Source: a virus. Taken from it: a DNA stretch of 64,000 nucleotides. The position numbers and the translations under genes are program-made. The DNA is taken from IMG/VR virus record IMGVR_UViG_3300010885_049871, positions 25,551-89,550 of that record; one strand, written 5' to 3'. This document shows positions 1-10,226 of this stretch, piece by piece; the first letter of the stretch is position 1, and every line of letters begins with the position of its first letter. A model generated the notes under the pieces. The model ran no database searches, was not told where the DNA came from, and saw only the letters and a list, made by a program, of their open reading frames with translations.

Positions 1-3000
1 ACTATTGATGCTGCCTTCATTGGTGGCGGCAGTTCGCCTGCAAACGATTTGGTGATTACAATTGTAACAGTTGTGGCCGGCGGCATTCTTACATTTACAG
101 CAGCAGGTTCTGGAATTGATAACACCGACTCGTTTGACTTGTCTGAATATTTGTATACGGCCAATGACATTGATTCGTTCCTACTAGAAGTAAACGGATC
201 TGCACAGCGCCCGTACATTGATTATACATTTGCTGGAACAACTGTTACATTTACCCCTGCTGCCGTGCCGGGCCCTGATGCAGTTATTTTTGCGTCTGCC
301 AGAACATATTTTAAGTATATTGACAAAATTGACGGACCAGCCGGTAGTGTAAATTTTGGTCATAGTGTAGCGTCGGCTACAGATGGCCGCCAGGTAGTGA
401 TAGGAGCACCAAACACAGTGGTTGCTTCACTAGAGTCTGGCAGTACATATGTGTATGATCGCAGCGTATTACGATACCAAATTAGCCAAGGAGAAACCAG
501 CACGACAACATTTGCACTGCCTACCGGCTGGCAAGCACCAGTCAGCGTGTTGATTAACAATGCATTCTTGACCAATGCAGAGTTTGTAGTTACCGGTGGG
601 TTTAATGTGGTTGGCAATGATGTTGTGTTGACCAACTCAGTTACACTGGCAGTGGGCGACATAGTTGAAATTGAAAGCAACATATTCAACACAGTACAAC
701 AAATAGTAACCACATCTGATTGGGATTCTTTAAATCAAACAGCAGATAATGTACCAATCTACGAAGCACAATTTGGATGGGATGTGGATCTGTGTCCAAA
801 CAACTGTAGCATCTACATAGGAGCGCCACAGAACACCAACAATGATTCTGGTTCTGTGCAGCGCAATGTAAATCAGGCCCGTGTGTACGGTATAATTTCT
901 TCACCAATTTCAAATCCTGTGTTGACAGCAGGCGATACCATTCGTGTCAACAACTACCAAATTGCTGTGCCTGCTGCTCCAAACAACACTGTGGCCGGTC
1001 TGGCTGCTGCCGTTAACAGCGCCAACAACGGCATTGGTATACCAAATGCCACAGCCACAGTAAGTGATGATTTGTATTTTGTTGCAAATGGGATTATAAA
1101 AACATTTGATATTGGTGTAACATATTCTCAATATGACAGCTATACCACAGTAGTGTATCTAGACACAGCATTACAAACAGTAAATGTTGATTACACCTAT
1201 AACAATACCAAAGGCATTGTTACTTTTATCAACGCACCAGCAGATAAAACTGTAATTCGTGTAGTATCGGGTATACTGACTATTAGCGTCATAAACTCTG
1301 CTGCTGCAACATCGGGCGCAAAACTAAATGTGCTGCCGGGACTAACTGGCTCAGCGTTTGCAGATATTGGTTTTGTAAATTACCCTTACACACAAATAAT
1401 TACAAGTCCAAATCCAAGTCAGTTTGCTCGATTTGGTTCTAGTCTGACCATCGACTCGACTGCATCCACATTGGTGGTAGGTGCGCCAAACGGCAATATG
1501 TATAAGCCAGTGACGTTTGACAGCGACACAACTTATTTTGATGATCGTAGTACTATATTTTCAACTACAATTGTACAAAGTGGCGTAGCATATACTTTTG
1601 ATTATTTGCCAAGTTCAACAGATTCAGTTAATAATCCTGGTAAGTTTGTGTTTGGTCAACAATTATACAATGATACAACCAAAGAACTTGACAGTTACGG
1701 AACTGGCCTCAGTTACATCTCAGGCAAACTATTAGTGGGCGCACCCGGCAATGACTTAGAAGACAGCCAGTTTGCCAACTTTGGTCAAGTTGTTGTATTT
1801 GATAACCCCAACAGAACGCCGGCTTGGACAGTAAAACATCTGCAGACTCCGGTAGTTGATATTGCACTGTTAAATTCTGTCTACATGTATGACAAGTTGG
1901 AGTCTCAAGTGACCAGCTACTTGGATTTCTTTGATCCGCTACAAGGTAAGATTTTAGGTGTTGCTCGAGAAAATATTGATTATATTGGAGCGGTAGATCC
2001 AGCAAACTACAACAATGGTCCAATTCGCAATATTGGTAATCCATGGGCCGCCGCAAGAGTTGGACAGATTTGGTGGGATACCAACTCGGTTCGTTTCATA
2101 GATCCCAACCAGGACGATATTGTTTATGCAAGCCGTCGTTGGGGGCAGACATTCCCAGGTAGCCGTATTGATATCTATCAGTGGGTTGAGAGTGAAGTGC
2201 AACCGGCTAATTATACAGGTCCCGGGACTCCACTGAGTTTCTTGAGCTATACTACTCGTGCCGAGTTAAATTCTGAAAATATTTTTGCTACTCGTTATTA
2301 TTTCTGGGTGAGAAATATTTCTACAGTCAACACTGTGGCAGGAAAAAAACTCAGTACAACTGCTCTTGCCAACTATATTCAGTTTCCCCGCGCCAGCGGC
2401 ATTGCATATCTTGCTCCGTTGAATGCAAGCACCGTGGCAATTTACAACGTACTTGATCTAATAAGTGCTCAAGATACAATCTTGCATGTTGAATATGATC
2501 GCTTGGTCAATGATGATAATGTTCATCAGGAATATGAATTAATTGCTGCGGATCGTGCTGACAGTTTCCTAAGTGGTAACTTGTATTTGAAATTGCAAGA
2601 CAGTTTTTCTGGTATTAACATGATGGGCGCTAGTGTGCCAGATGCTGGATTAAGTCCAGCCATGCGGTATGGAGTAGAATTCCGGCCGCGCCAGAGCATG
2701 TTTGCAGATCGGTTTGGAGCACTACAAAACTACTTGGGCCGCGCCAATGCAGTGTTGGCACAATATCCTGTTACTGAAACAAAAAGTTTTACATTGCTCA
2801 ACAGCAGAGAGCCAGAACCAGCAGACAATTCTGGTGCATGGAACAAAAGAGTTGCGAACCTTTTAGAATTAAGTTATCAAAACTTAATTCTTGTACCCAT
2901 TGGATATCGATATCTAGTGGCATCTGACACGGACAACAGTGGCTTTTGGACCATATACGAAGTTGTGGCCGGTACCACCCCAGGCTCCAAACAGCTGACA

Positions 3001-6000
3001 TTGATCCGTGTTCAAAACTATGATACTCGTAGATATTGGAATCGCATTGATTGGTATCTACCTGGCTATAATAAAACAGTAAATCCAACAACTTCAGTAC
3101 CAAACTATGCTGGATTGTCAGGAGTGACATTGGCCACTGCACCAGTTGGCGCCAGTGTTGAAGTGACCAATGCCGCTACCACTGGAAAATTTGAAATTTA
3201 CCAACGCACTGATCTTGGCTGGGACCGCGTGGGATTGGAAGATGGCACAATTGAATTTAGTCGATCATTGTGGGACTATGCCGCTGGCAATTTTGGATTT
3301 GATCTAGAAGTGTTTGACGCTCAGTACTTTGATCAAGAACCTGTTATTGAAACTCGCAAAATTATTCAAGCAATCAACGAACAGTTGTTTATTGACGAGC
3401 TGTTGATTGAACGGAACCGTGCATTGATATTGACATTTGAATATGTAATGAGTGAATTTGCTACGCCTGACTGGTTGATAAAAACCAGTCTGATTGATGT
3501 CAACCATAAGATCCGTAATTTATTACCGTACCAATTTTACAATCAAGATAATCAAGACTTTGTATTAAATTATATACAAGAAGTTAAACCTTACCATACG
3601 CAAATTCGAGAGTTTAACCTGTCCTACAATGGTAACGATGCTTACCCTGGACTGATGACTGACTTTGACTTGCCAGCATTCTGGGATTCCGCATTGACTG
3701 TGCCACAATTTATCAGTCCAGTGTTATTGCCGTATACTCAGTCAACCGCCAACAGCAACACCAACTTCAATGCGGATACAGCAGCTGATTCTACATTGTG
3801 GGCTAAAAACCCCTGGGATGAATGGTATACAAATTACACATTAAACATACAGGCGGTGGTAATTACCAATGGCGGAGTTGGGTATACAACAGCACCATCG
3901 ATCACAGTGACTGGCGATTGTGTTGAGCAAGCCGAAATGACTGCCATTATTAATGGTGCAGGGCAAGTGTCTGGTGTCACAATTGACAACTATGGCAGCG
4001 GATACACAACCACTGCTATTATAACTTTTGTTGGTGGAAACGGAACTGGTGCAACAGCAGCAGTGACAATGGGCAATGATTTGATTCGTCAGATTACCAC
4101 TAGAATCAAGTACGACAGATATGAATATTCATCTACCATTGTTGAATGGCAAGCTGGTGTAAACTACGATAATGGCACACAGGTTCGTTATTTAAACCGT
4201 GTATGGGAAGCGGCAGCCGACGACAGTACAGGCATTCAAAGCAATACGTTTGACCCAGACCAGTGGGTGATTGTCAATCCTGGACTGTTAAGTGGTGTCG
4301 ACCGTACAATGGGTTTTTATACTCCCACAGCAAACGAGCCCGGGTTGAGTTTACCATTGTTGATTGACGGAGTTGAATATCCCGGTGTACAAATGTTTGG
4401 TGTAGGGTACGATCAATATCCTGGCTTTGATATCAACCCATTTGATACTACCCCATTTGACAATTTAACATACGGTCCAGAAGGCAGGCCCACATACGAT
4501 CAGACCATATTGGATGCCATCTATGCAAGCCCATATAACGATCCTTATTTGGGAACATTGGCCACCAGTATCAACGCTGATGGCGGCGCCTATATTGATA
4601 CCTATTCAAGTTATGCTCCGGAAGAATTGGTTCCAGGTAGCGAGTTTGACACACTGGATCTTAGAGTGTATACAACGCCGGGCGCTGATTGGGCCCGCGA
4701 CGGGCATGGGTTCCGTATTGAAGTTAAAAAATACAATGTTGCAGCAATGCCAGAGACATTTGCGTTTGCCGGAGTAGATCCAGTTCCTGCCACATTGCTT
4801 GTGGAGAATCAAACTACAGGATTGTTGCTACATCCTGTAACAGATTACACAGTCAATTGGGCTGCTCAGACCGTTACTGTGATCAATAATGTTGTAGCCG
4901 GCGATGTTGTAGTAATTTCATTATTTGAAATAGGTGGCGGCAACCAGATACTCAAGCGTCCCTACAACGGCGACGAAGTTGGAAATTCGTTGTTGGTTCC
5001 GGTTCAGTATTCATTAATCAACGAGTTTGTTATATTTGTCAACGGCAGTTTGATCAACAACTATACCTATGTACAAGAGGGAACAAATACTAGACTAGTG
5101 TTTGCCAACACTTATACATCCGCTGATTACTTGATGATTGCCGCCATTGGCCCAACTACAGTCAACGACACTGAAATAAATTACAGTTGGTCGGTTCCGG
5201 TTACTCAGTACACTGTAGGTGTAGCTGATCAATACCTGTATACACTGACCAACAGTATGGAATACACCAATCCAGACAATGTGTACGTCACCATTGATGG
5301 CCGACGAGTAAGAACATCTGCAGGCGCACAATACTATGCGGATGGCACTAGTGAATACCTGTTGCCTCAACGTCTGGGATTTGATCAAAGCATAATTGCT
5401 GACAACCAAGTTCGTGTTTATGTGGACAATATTCCTCAAATTCTCAACATAGATTTTATTGTTGAACCATATGATCCTAATACTCCAAGAGCAGTGATAT
5501 TTGATGTTACTCCAACCAATGGTGAGCAAATTTTAATCTGTGTAACCACTGACGCACAAGCTGTGGTCACTGGCAATCAAATACTGTTTAATCAATACGG
5601 AGGCTTTGTTCCTACAGATGGTCAAATTATTGCTGTAACAAGCTGGAATGATACTCGTCAACAGGACATATTGACACAGGTATATGTTGGCCCTGGTCCA
5701 AGAGTTACCCCAGATGCAACTGAACCATTTGACAGTACAGACTTTGACGTTGGAACAGTAATCGGCGAACCAGGATCATTTGATTACGGGCCACCGCAGC
5801 AGGTGTCGTTGAATAATCTATTCTTGGAACATTTGAACGCAGACCCCGATCGGTTATTTGTTACCTTAAATGGTACTTTACTATTCAACAATGTTGACTA
5901 TACACTTGTGAATGATGAAATTGTGTTGCCCGGCGGGTATATTTTGTCTCCAACTGATGTAGTAATGATCACACAGTTTACTAGCAGCATTGCTCCACTA

Positions 6001-6693
6001 GCAATGGCATTCCGCATATTCCAAGACATGCGTGGCGTGCAAGCTACCTACCGAATTACCGCAGCAACTACAACATATTTAACACAAGCATTGAGTGCTG
6101 TTGCTGATACAATTTATGTGTACAATGCAGCCGCGCTGGATGAACCAAATCTAGCCAACAATATCTGGGGGCTGTTGACCATCAACGGCGAAAGAATTAT
6201 GTACCGTAATCGTGATCTTACTACTAATACAATCAGTGGATTACGACGCGGCACAGCCGGAACTGGTGCAGCTGATCATGCTATCAACGCAGATGTTTAC
6301 AACATTGGCCGTGGCAATTTATTACAACCAGAATATCAAAATTATATTGTTTCTAATATAACTTACCCATTGTTGTCGGGAGTAAACATTGGTGATGGAG
6401 TTACCACATCATTTGTTGCTGCACTGATAGATGTGTCAGGTGCTGACAGCACTGTGGACAATGAAGCAGTTGAAGTTTATATAGGCGGAACATTGCAATC
6501 GGGCGGATACACAATTACCAATGAAAACCCTGTCACTGTGTTGTTTGATACAGCACCAGCAGATGGATCAGAAGTTACAATATTAGTACGACGCGGAGTA
6601 ACATGGTATGCGCCCGGTATTGATACCCCAAGCGATGGTGTGGCATTGCAAGATACCAACACTGTGGCCGCAAGGTTTTTACGGGGCGAATAA
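1..6693 (+). CDS. Giant virion structural protein, 5'-truncated by window edge
   Basis: The frame is open from base 1, so the gene begins upstream of the window; about 2230 residues are visible. The N-terminal quarter carries at least four FG-GAP-like units ('FGHSV..VVIGAP', 'FGWDV..IYIGAP', 'FGSSL..LVVGAP', 'LLVGAPGNDL'), suggesting a beta-propeller. The middle has GYTTAP/GSGYTT repeats of an immunoglobulin-like type. The 'GVGYDQYPGFD..PFDTTPFDN' segment and the C-terminal 'INGERIMYRNRD..ISGLRRGTAGT' block are typical of large T4-like phage and cyanophage virion proteins. There is no signal peptide or enzyme motif. It is followed closely by further structural genes, which supports a baseplate or tail-fibre role. 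The exact structural position is inferred. Confidence 0.85.
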   Translation, partial: TIDAAFIGGGSSPANDLVITIVTVVAGGILTFTAAGSGIDNTDSFDLSEYLYTANDIDSFLLEVNGSAQRPYIDYTFAGTTVTFTPAAVPGPDAVIFASARTYFKYIDKIDGPAGSVNFGHSVASATDGRQVVIGAPNTVVASLESGSTYVYDRSVLRYQISQGETSTTTFALPTGWQAPVSVLINNAFLTNAEFVVTGGFNVVGNDVVLTNSVTLAVGDIVEIESNIFNTVQQIVTTSDWDSLNQTADNVPIYEAQFGWDVDLCPNNCSIYIGAPQNTNNDSGSVQRNVNQARVYGIISSPISNPVLTAGDTIRVNNYQIAVPAAPNNTVAGLAAAVNSANNGIGIPNATATVSDDLYFVANGIIKTFDIGVTYSQYDSYTTVVYLDTALQTVNVDYTYNNTKGIVTFINAPADKTVIRVVSGILTISVINSAAATSGAKLNVLPGLTGSAFADIGFVNYPYTQIITSPNPSQFARFGSSLTIDSTASTLVVGAPNGNMYKPVTFDSDTTYFDDRSTIFSTTIVQSGVAYTFDYLPSSTDSVNNPGKFVFGQQLYNDTTKELDSYGTGLSYISGKLLVGAPGNDLEDSQFANFGQVVVFDNPNRTPAWTVKHLQTPVVDIALLNSVYMYDKLESQVTSYLDFFDPLQGKILGVARENIDYIGAVDPANYNNGPIRNIGNPWAAARVGQIWWDTNSVRFIDPNQDDIVYASRRWGQTFPGSRIDIYQWVESEVQPANYTGPGTPLSFLSYTTRAELNSENIFATRYYFWVRNISTVNTVAGKKLSTTALANYIQFPRASGIAYLAPLNASTVAIYNVLDLISAQDTILHVEYDRLVNDDNVHQEYELIAADRADSFLSGNLYLKLQDSFSGINMMGASVPDAGLSPAMRYGVEFRPRQSMFADRFGALQNYLGRANAVLAQYPVTETKSFTLLNSREPEPADNSGAWNKRVANLLELSYQNLILVPIGYRYLVASDTDNSGFWTIYEVVAGTTPGSKQLTLIRVQNYDTRRYWNRIDWYLPGYNKTVNPTTSVPNYAGLSGVTLATAPVGASVEVTNAATTGKFEIYQRTDLGWDRVGLEDGTIEFSRSLWDYAAGNFGFDLEVFDAQYFDQEPVIETRKIIQAINEQLFIDELLIERNRALILTFEYVMSEFATPDWLIKTSLIDVNHKIRNLLPYQFYNQDNQDFVLNYIQEVKPYHTQIREFNLSYNGNDAYPGLMTDFDLPAFWDSALTVPQFISPVLLPYTQSTANSNTNFNADTAADSTLWAKNPWDEWYTNYTLNIQAVVITNGGVGYTTAPSITVTGDCVEQAEMTAIINGAGQVSGVTIDNYGSGYTTTAIITFVGGNGTGATAAVTMGNDLIRQITTRIKYDRYEYSSTIVEWQAGVNYDNGTQVRYLNRVWEAAADDSTGIQSNTFDPDQWVIVNPGLLSGVDRTMGFYTPTANEPGLSLPLLIDGVEYPGVQMFGVGYDQYPGFDINPFDTTPFDNLTYGPEGRPTYDQTILDAIYASPYNDPYLGTLATSINADGGAYIDTYSSYAPEELVPGSEFDTLDLRVYTTPGADWARDGHGFRIEVKKYNVAAMPETFAFAGVDPVPATLLVENQTTGLLLHPVTDYTVNWAAQTVTVINNVVAGDVVVISLFEIGGGNQILKRPYNGDEVGNSLLVPVQYSLINEFVIFVNGSLINNYTYVQEGTNTRLVFANTYTSADYLMIAAIGPTTVNDTEINYSWSVPVTQYTVGVADQYLYTLTNSMEYTNPDNVYVTIDGRRVRTSAGAQYYADGTSEYLLPQRLGFDQSIIADNQVRVYVDNIPQILNIDFIVEPYDPNTPRAVIFDVTPTNGEQILICVTTDAQAVVTGNQILFNQYGGFVPTDGQIIAVTSWNDTRQQDILTQVYVGPGPRVTPDATEPFDSTDFDVGTVIGEPGSFDYGPPQQVSLNNLFLEHLNADPDRLFVTLNGTLLFNNVDYTLVNDEIVLPGGYILSPTDVVMITQFTSSIAPLAMAFRIFQDMRGVQATYRITAATTTYLTQALSAVADTIYVYNAAALDEPNLANNIWGLLTINGERIMYRNRDLTTNTISGLRRGTAGTGAADHAINADVYNIGRGNLLQPEYQNYIVSNITYPLLSGVNIGDGVTTSFVAALIDVSGADSTVDNEAVEVYIGGTLQSGGYTITNENPVTVLFDTAPADGSEVTILVRRGVTWYAPGIDTPSDGVALQDTNTVAARFLRGE

Positions 6694-6709
6694 GCAAGGT
6701 AAATAAAGT

Positions 6710-6847
6710 ATGACTCAAAATGCAATACCTCAACAGCCCGCAGCACCGGCCAAGAAACCTCAAGAAACAGGGACTATTTCTGTTGAAGGTCATATTCGTA
6801 TTTTTGATCCAAAAACTAAGGAAGTTATAGTGGAGAAGCGAGCATGA
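6710..6847 (+). CDS. Small structural-module protein, paralogous to N-terminus of next gene
   Basis: A 45-residue ORF starts with ATG after a GCAAGGT purine-rich stretch and ends in an ATGA overlap with the next gene. The first half is Pro/Gln/Ala-rich. The second half, 'GHIRIFDPKTKEVIVEKRA', matches the opening 'GFIKIHDPATGEVLVDKKNA' of the following protein. It looks like a real, translationally coupled gene or a duplicated and truncated N-terminal module. Function unknown; presumably virion-associated from context. Confidence 0.7.
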   Translation: MTQNAIPQQPAAPAKKPQETGTISVEGHIRIFDPKTKEVIVEKRA

Positions 6848-7464
6848 TAATTCAGCCAGGTTTAGCTAAAATTGAAGGATTTATTAAAATTCATGATCCT
6901 GCCACTGGCGAAGTATTGGTGGACAAAAAGAACGCAATTCATTATGAAAATATATCCTATGCAATGGCTCAAACTCTAAGCAACAGAACATCTGCGCAGG
7001 GCGGAGGTTGGATATATTTAATGGCGTTTGGTAACGGCGGGTCCAGCGTGGATCCCACTGGTATTATTACCTATTTACCCCCAAACACAGTTGGTCAAAA
7101 TGCCAATCTATATAACGAAACTTATGCCAAAGTAGTAGATGATAATTCTGCTGCCAATACAGACACTGCCAACAACAAAATGACAGTTTTGCATACATCT
7201 GGTAAAGTTTACACAGATATTTTAGTGACATGTTTGTTGGATTATGGCGAGCCTCCTGGTCAACAAGCATTTGACAACAGCACAAATTTCAATGGGGAAT
7301 ATGTGTTTGACGAACTAGGGCTTAAAACATGGAACGGCAGTGCTACAGATCTGCGATTGATTACCCATGTGATATTTCACCCGGTACAAAAAAGTTTGAA
7401 CAGACAGATACAGATTGATTATACAATTCGTATTCAGACGCTAACCAATCTTAGTGCAGCATAA
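6844..7464 (+). CDS. Phage virion structural protein (T4-like)
   Basis: A 206-residue protein whose ATG overlaps the stop of the preceding small gene. The sequence is rich in Asn/Thr/Gly, with 'GFIKIHDPATGEVLVDKKNAIHYEN' near the start and 'WIYLMAFGNGGSSVDPTG' at about residues 55-75. This pattern is common in conserved structural proteins of T4-like phages and cyanophages. No signal peptide, membrane segment or catalytic motif is visible. It sits between the giant structural protein and a fibre protein. Structural role is inferred from context and family resemblance. Confidence 0.75.
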   Translation: MIIQPGLAKIEGFIKIHDPATGEVLVDKKNAIHYENISYAMAQTLSNRTSAQGGGWIYLMAFGNGGSSVDPTGIITYLPPNTVGQNANLYNETYAKVVDDNSAANTDTANNKMTVLHTSGKVYTDILVTCLLDYGEPPGQQAFDNSTNFNGEYVFDELGLKTWNGSATDLRLITHVIFHPVQKSLNRQIQIDYTIRIQTLTNLSAA

Positions 7465-7467
7465 ATA
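7460..7467 (+). promoter_or_regulatory. NATAAATA late-promoter-like motif
   Basis: CATAAATA lies 22 bases before the start of the fibre gene at 7490 and overlaps the previous stop. It matches the T4/cyanophage late-promoter octamer. The same octamer recurs upstream of several other genes in the window. Confidence 0.45.
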
Positions 7468-7489
7468 CATTTAACGGAGCAAGCTACAA

Positions 7490-8770
7490 ATGTCATATAC
7501 AATTAACTTAACAAATGGTACAATATTTGCTACTATTGCAGATGGTACAATCAACACAGCCAGTTCAATGGTTCTGGTTGGTAAAAATTACGCGGGTTAC
7601 GGCGAATTTTTAGATGAAAACTTTATCCACTTGTTGGAAAATGGATCCAATACCACTGCACCAGGCGCACCACTAACCGGACAGCTTTGGTGGGACAGTA
7701 CCAACAGTTTGATGAAAGTCTATAACGGATCAACCTTTAAGACAATTTCTTCTGCCACAGCGCAATCCACTGCTCCAACCAACAATGTAACAGGCGATCT
7801 ATGGTATGACACAGTCAACGCTCAGCTTAAAGTTTGGACAGGCGTTGCATTTTTGTTGGTTGGCCCAGCGTTTACATCGGGACAAGGCACAACAGGCGCC
7901 ATCGCCGACACCATCACAGACAATGTATCTGTAAGTCATGTTGTAATTAAATTGTATGTTGAAGATGATGTGGTTGGCATTGTCAGCAAAGACGCTGCGT
8001 TTACTCCGCAAGCAGCCATCAGTGGATTCACCACAGTGCGTCCTGGCATTACACTGAGCACATTGATAGGCACACAAGTTCCATTGTTCCAAGGAACTGC
8101 ATCAGTTGCTCAAACACTTGAAGGATACGACCCAACTGATTTCTTACTGAAGAATGTGGCAGAAACCACAACCGGCACATTTGCTGTGTTGAACAATACT
8201 GGATTATCAGTTGGTGCCAATCAGGATTTCCGTGTTGGCGTGACCGGTACAGCAGCAACAATTTACAATCAAACCAGCAATGGCAACATAACATTCAATG
8301 TGAACAAAGCAGGTGTACCAACCACAGTCATGACAATCAATGGCGCTACCGGCGGCATCAGTGGTACAAATATCAGTGCTCAGTATGCTGACGTTGCAGA
8401 GCGATTTGAAGCAGATGCTGTACTTGAAGCAGGTACTGTGGTTGAACTCGGCGGCACTAATGAAATTACCATAGTCACTGACGAACTAAGCGAAAATGTG
8501 TTTGGTGTCATAAGTACTCGAGCAGCTTATTTAATGAATAGTCTTGCTGGATCTGACACAACTCACCCTGCTGTCGCAATGACAGGCCGTGTCCCAGTTA
8601 ACACTGTTGGATTGGTACGCAAAGGCGACAGACTCGTATCAGCCGGCAACGGCGTTGCAAGAGCAGCACAGGTAGGCGAAGCCACAGCATTTAATGTTAT
8701 CGGGCGTTCGTTGAATGATAAATTAACAACAGAGCTCGGCACGGTCGAAGCAATTGTTAAAATTAATTAA
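7490..8770 (+). CDS. Tail fibre/baseplate protein with C-terminal self-processing-like domain
   Basis: A 426-residue protein preceded by an ACGGAG ribosome site. The N-terminal 120 residues hold two copies of a 'GQLWWDS..SLMKVYNGSTFK' / 'GDLWYDT..QLKVWTGVAF' module, a hallmark of T4-like phage fibre/baseplate proteins. The C-terminal third ('YADVAERFEADAVLEAGTVVEL..FGVISTRAAYLMN..VAMTGRVPV') resembles the intramolecular chaperone/peptidase G2-type region found at the end of phage fibres. That region folds trimers and is cut off in some relatives; whether cleavage happens here cannot be seen. Probably a host-contact or baseplate fibre. Confidence 0.85.
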   Translation: MSYTINLTNGTIFATIADGTINTASSMVLVGKNYAGYGEFLDENFIHLLENGSNTTAPGAPLTGQLWWDSTNSLMKVYNGSTFKTISSATAQSTAPTNNVTGDLWYDTVNAQLKVWTGVAFLLVGPAFTSGQGTTGAIADTITDNVSVSHVVIKLYVEDDVVGIVSKDAAFTPQAAISGFTTVRPGITLSTLIGTQVPLFQGTASVAQTLEGYDPTDFLLKNVAETTTGTFAVLNNTGLSVGANQDFRVGVTGTAATIYNQTSNGNITFNVNKAGVPTTVMTINGATGGISGTNISAQYADVAERFEADAVLEAGTVVELGGTNEITIVTDELSENVFGVISTRAAYLMNSLAGSDTTHPAVAMTGRVPVNTVGLVRKGDRLVSAGNGVARAAQVGEATAFNVIGRSLNDKLTTELGTVEAIVKIN

Positions 8771-8774
8771 TTAA

Positions 8775-8831
8775 ATGAAACAGGTTAATATCACCCAGCA
8801 ACCAAAAGTTGCGTTGAAATTGATCAACTAA
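8775..8831 (+). CDS. Possible 18-residue peptide
   Basis: A short ATG-TAA frame (MKQVNITQQPKVALKLIN) fills the gap between two structural genes, directly after an AATTAATTAATT run. There is no convincing ribosome site and no homologue is recognised. It may only be leader sequence of the following gene. Confidence 0.25.
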   Translation: MKQVNITQQPKVALKLIN

Positions 8832-8847
8832 TACAAAGGGAAACACA

Positions 8848-9840
8848 ATGACTTATTCAGTAGGAAATACCATAGTAGCAACAGACTACAATGGGTTTGT
8901 TAGTACTAACGCCGCAAATGTAAATGGAATCTGGTCAACCGGCGCCACATCATTTGGCTACGGAGAAACAGCATTGACTACAGTGTCTGCTGCTGCAACC
9001 ATCACAGCCACACAATGGAGTACGCTGAACAGTAAAATTAGTTCAATGGCCAGCCATCAAGGTACAACCATCACCAGCAGAGCCAATCCCACTGCTGGCA
9101 CCACCATTGCAATTTTAGCAAATTTAGGCACAGACGTCACCAACCTTACCACCAACCGTGGTAACGCAGTGGCCAGCGGTGCTCAAACTGTTGCATTTAC
9201 TGGCACATCAAGCAAAACAACCAGCACTGGCAGCGGCGATGCTGCGTGGTCGATTACATTTACTCACACCATAACCTGGGCCAGTGCTGATGCTGCAAGA
9301 TATTTTTTCAACGCTGGTGGCCGCATCAAATGGGAATGCAACAAATCCTCAACTGGACAAGACGGCGATGCAGAGTGGAACGATTTGGCCAGCACTTTGG
9401 TCGGCGACATTTACATCACTGGCGGAACGGACACACAAACTATTGCAGCCGTTCCATACACTGGTACAACCAAAGTGGGCGGAACTGGCACACCGGGCAC
9501 ATTGGCAACCACGGTGGGGTGGTATGATTTTACAACCAGCGATCAACTTATCTATCGTCAATACGCTGATACTGTACCGTACACTGGTCAGAGCATTGCC
9601 ATCAACGCCAAAACAGCAGGCAGCGGCACACAGTTGGTATTGACTACACTATGGGATGATCCGGGCGGCGATGCAGCCCCGGGCGGTACTAACATTATCT
9701 CGGGTGGTACTGCTACCAGTTCACCATTCAGTTCATTTGGTACTGCACCTGCCACAATAGTTACACTATTTTTACCGAGTGCCACTTACCTGACCAGTGC
9801 AGCGTGGGGCACACCAAGTATTGCTGCTACAGTTGCTTAA
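8848..9840 (+). CDS. Phage structural protein
   Basis: A 330-residue protein preceded by an AAGGGA ribosome site. The composition is Thr/Ser/Ala/Gly-rich with beta-rich low-complexity stretches. Motifs such as 'YNGFVSTNAANVNGIWSTG' and 'DAARYFFNAGGRIKWECNKS' occur in uncharacterised virion proteins of T4-like marine phages. It is the last gene before a strong terminator and so closes the structural module. No enzyme motif is seen. Confidence 0.75.
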   Translation: MTYSVGNTIVATDYNGFVSTNAANVNGIWSTGATSFGYGETALTTVSAAATITATQWSTLNSKISSMASHQGTTITSRANPTAGTTIAILANLGTDVTNLTTNRGNAVASGAQTVAFTGTSSKTTSTGSGDAAWSITFTHTITWASADAARYFFNAGGRIKWECNKSSTGQDGDAEWNDLASTLVGDIYITGGTDTQTIAAVPYTGTTKVGGTGTPGTLATTVGWYDFTTSDQLIYRQYADTVPYTGQSIAINAKTAGSGTQLVLTTLWDDPGGDAAPGGTNIISGGTATSSPFSSFGTAPATIVTLFLPSATYLTSAAWGTPSIAATVA

Positions 9841-9864
9841 TTGAACTGCAACAGTTTTTTACCA

Positions 9865-9887
9865 AAAGGGCCTTCGGGCCCTTTACT
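9865..9887 (+). terminator. Rho-independent terminator of structural module
   Basis: AAAGGGCC-TTCG-GGCCCTTT is a perfect 8-bp stem with a UUCG tetraloop, followed by a T-rich stretch. It lies 25 bases after the last structural gene. Its 3' arm overlaps the -35 of the next promoter. Confidence 0.85.
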
Positions 9888-9910
9888 TTTGTCTGTGTAT
9901 GCTGTATAAT
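9882..9910 (+). promoter_or_regulatory. Sigma70-type promoter, probably giving a leaderless transcript
   Basis: TTTACT, 17 bases, TATAAT. The -10 ends 7 bases before the ATG at 9918, so transcription should start at or next to the start codon. It opens the long plus-strand accessory run. Confidence 0.65.
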
Positions 9911-9917
9911 AATCTAC

Positions 9918-10226
9918 ATGAATACTGAACAATTAATTGAAACTGGCCGTGCTCGGTTTGAGCATACAGCAGCACGCCGTCTGCTCAAAGAAAAATATCA
10001 AGCCAAGATGTTGTTTGCCTACAATGGCGGCATGTGGTGTGCTGGCCCTGAACTGTTGACACTGTTGCAAGCAATCCCGGTAGAAGATGCAGTGATAATT
10101 TTGGACCTGTATGAAACACCAGTTCAGGTCAACCCAACAGAGCTACAGTATCTAGCATTAGAACGCTGGCAAGAACAAATGACAGCATGGCTGGCGGAAT
10201 ACGAAGAAATTAGCAAAAAACGATGA
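9918..10226 (+). CDS. Conserved phage protein of unknown function, 102 aa
   Basis: I place the start at the ATG at 9918 because the -10 box of the promoter lies only 7 bases upstream; an upstream in-frame extension would cross the terminator. The protein is soluble and acidic, with 'RRLLKEKYQAKMLFAYNGGMW' near the start and a helical Glu/Gln-rich C-terminus. No known domain is recognised. It overlaps the next gene by ATGA, so the two are translationally coupled. Confidence 0.75.
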   Translation: MNTEQLIETGRARFEHTAARRLLKEKYQAKMLFAYNGGMWCAGPELLTLLQAIPVEDAVIILDLYETPVQVNPTELQYLALERWQEQMTAWLAEYEEISKKR

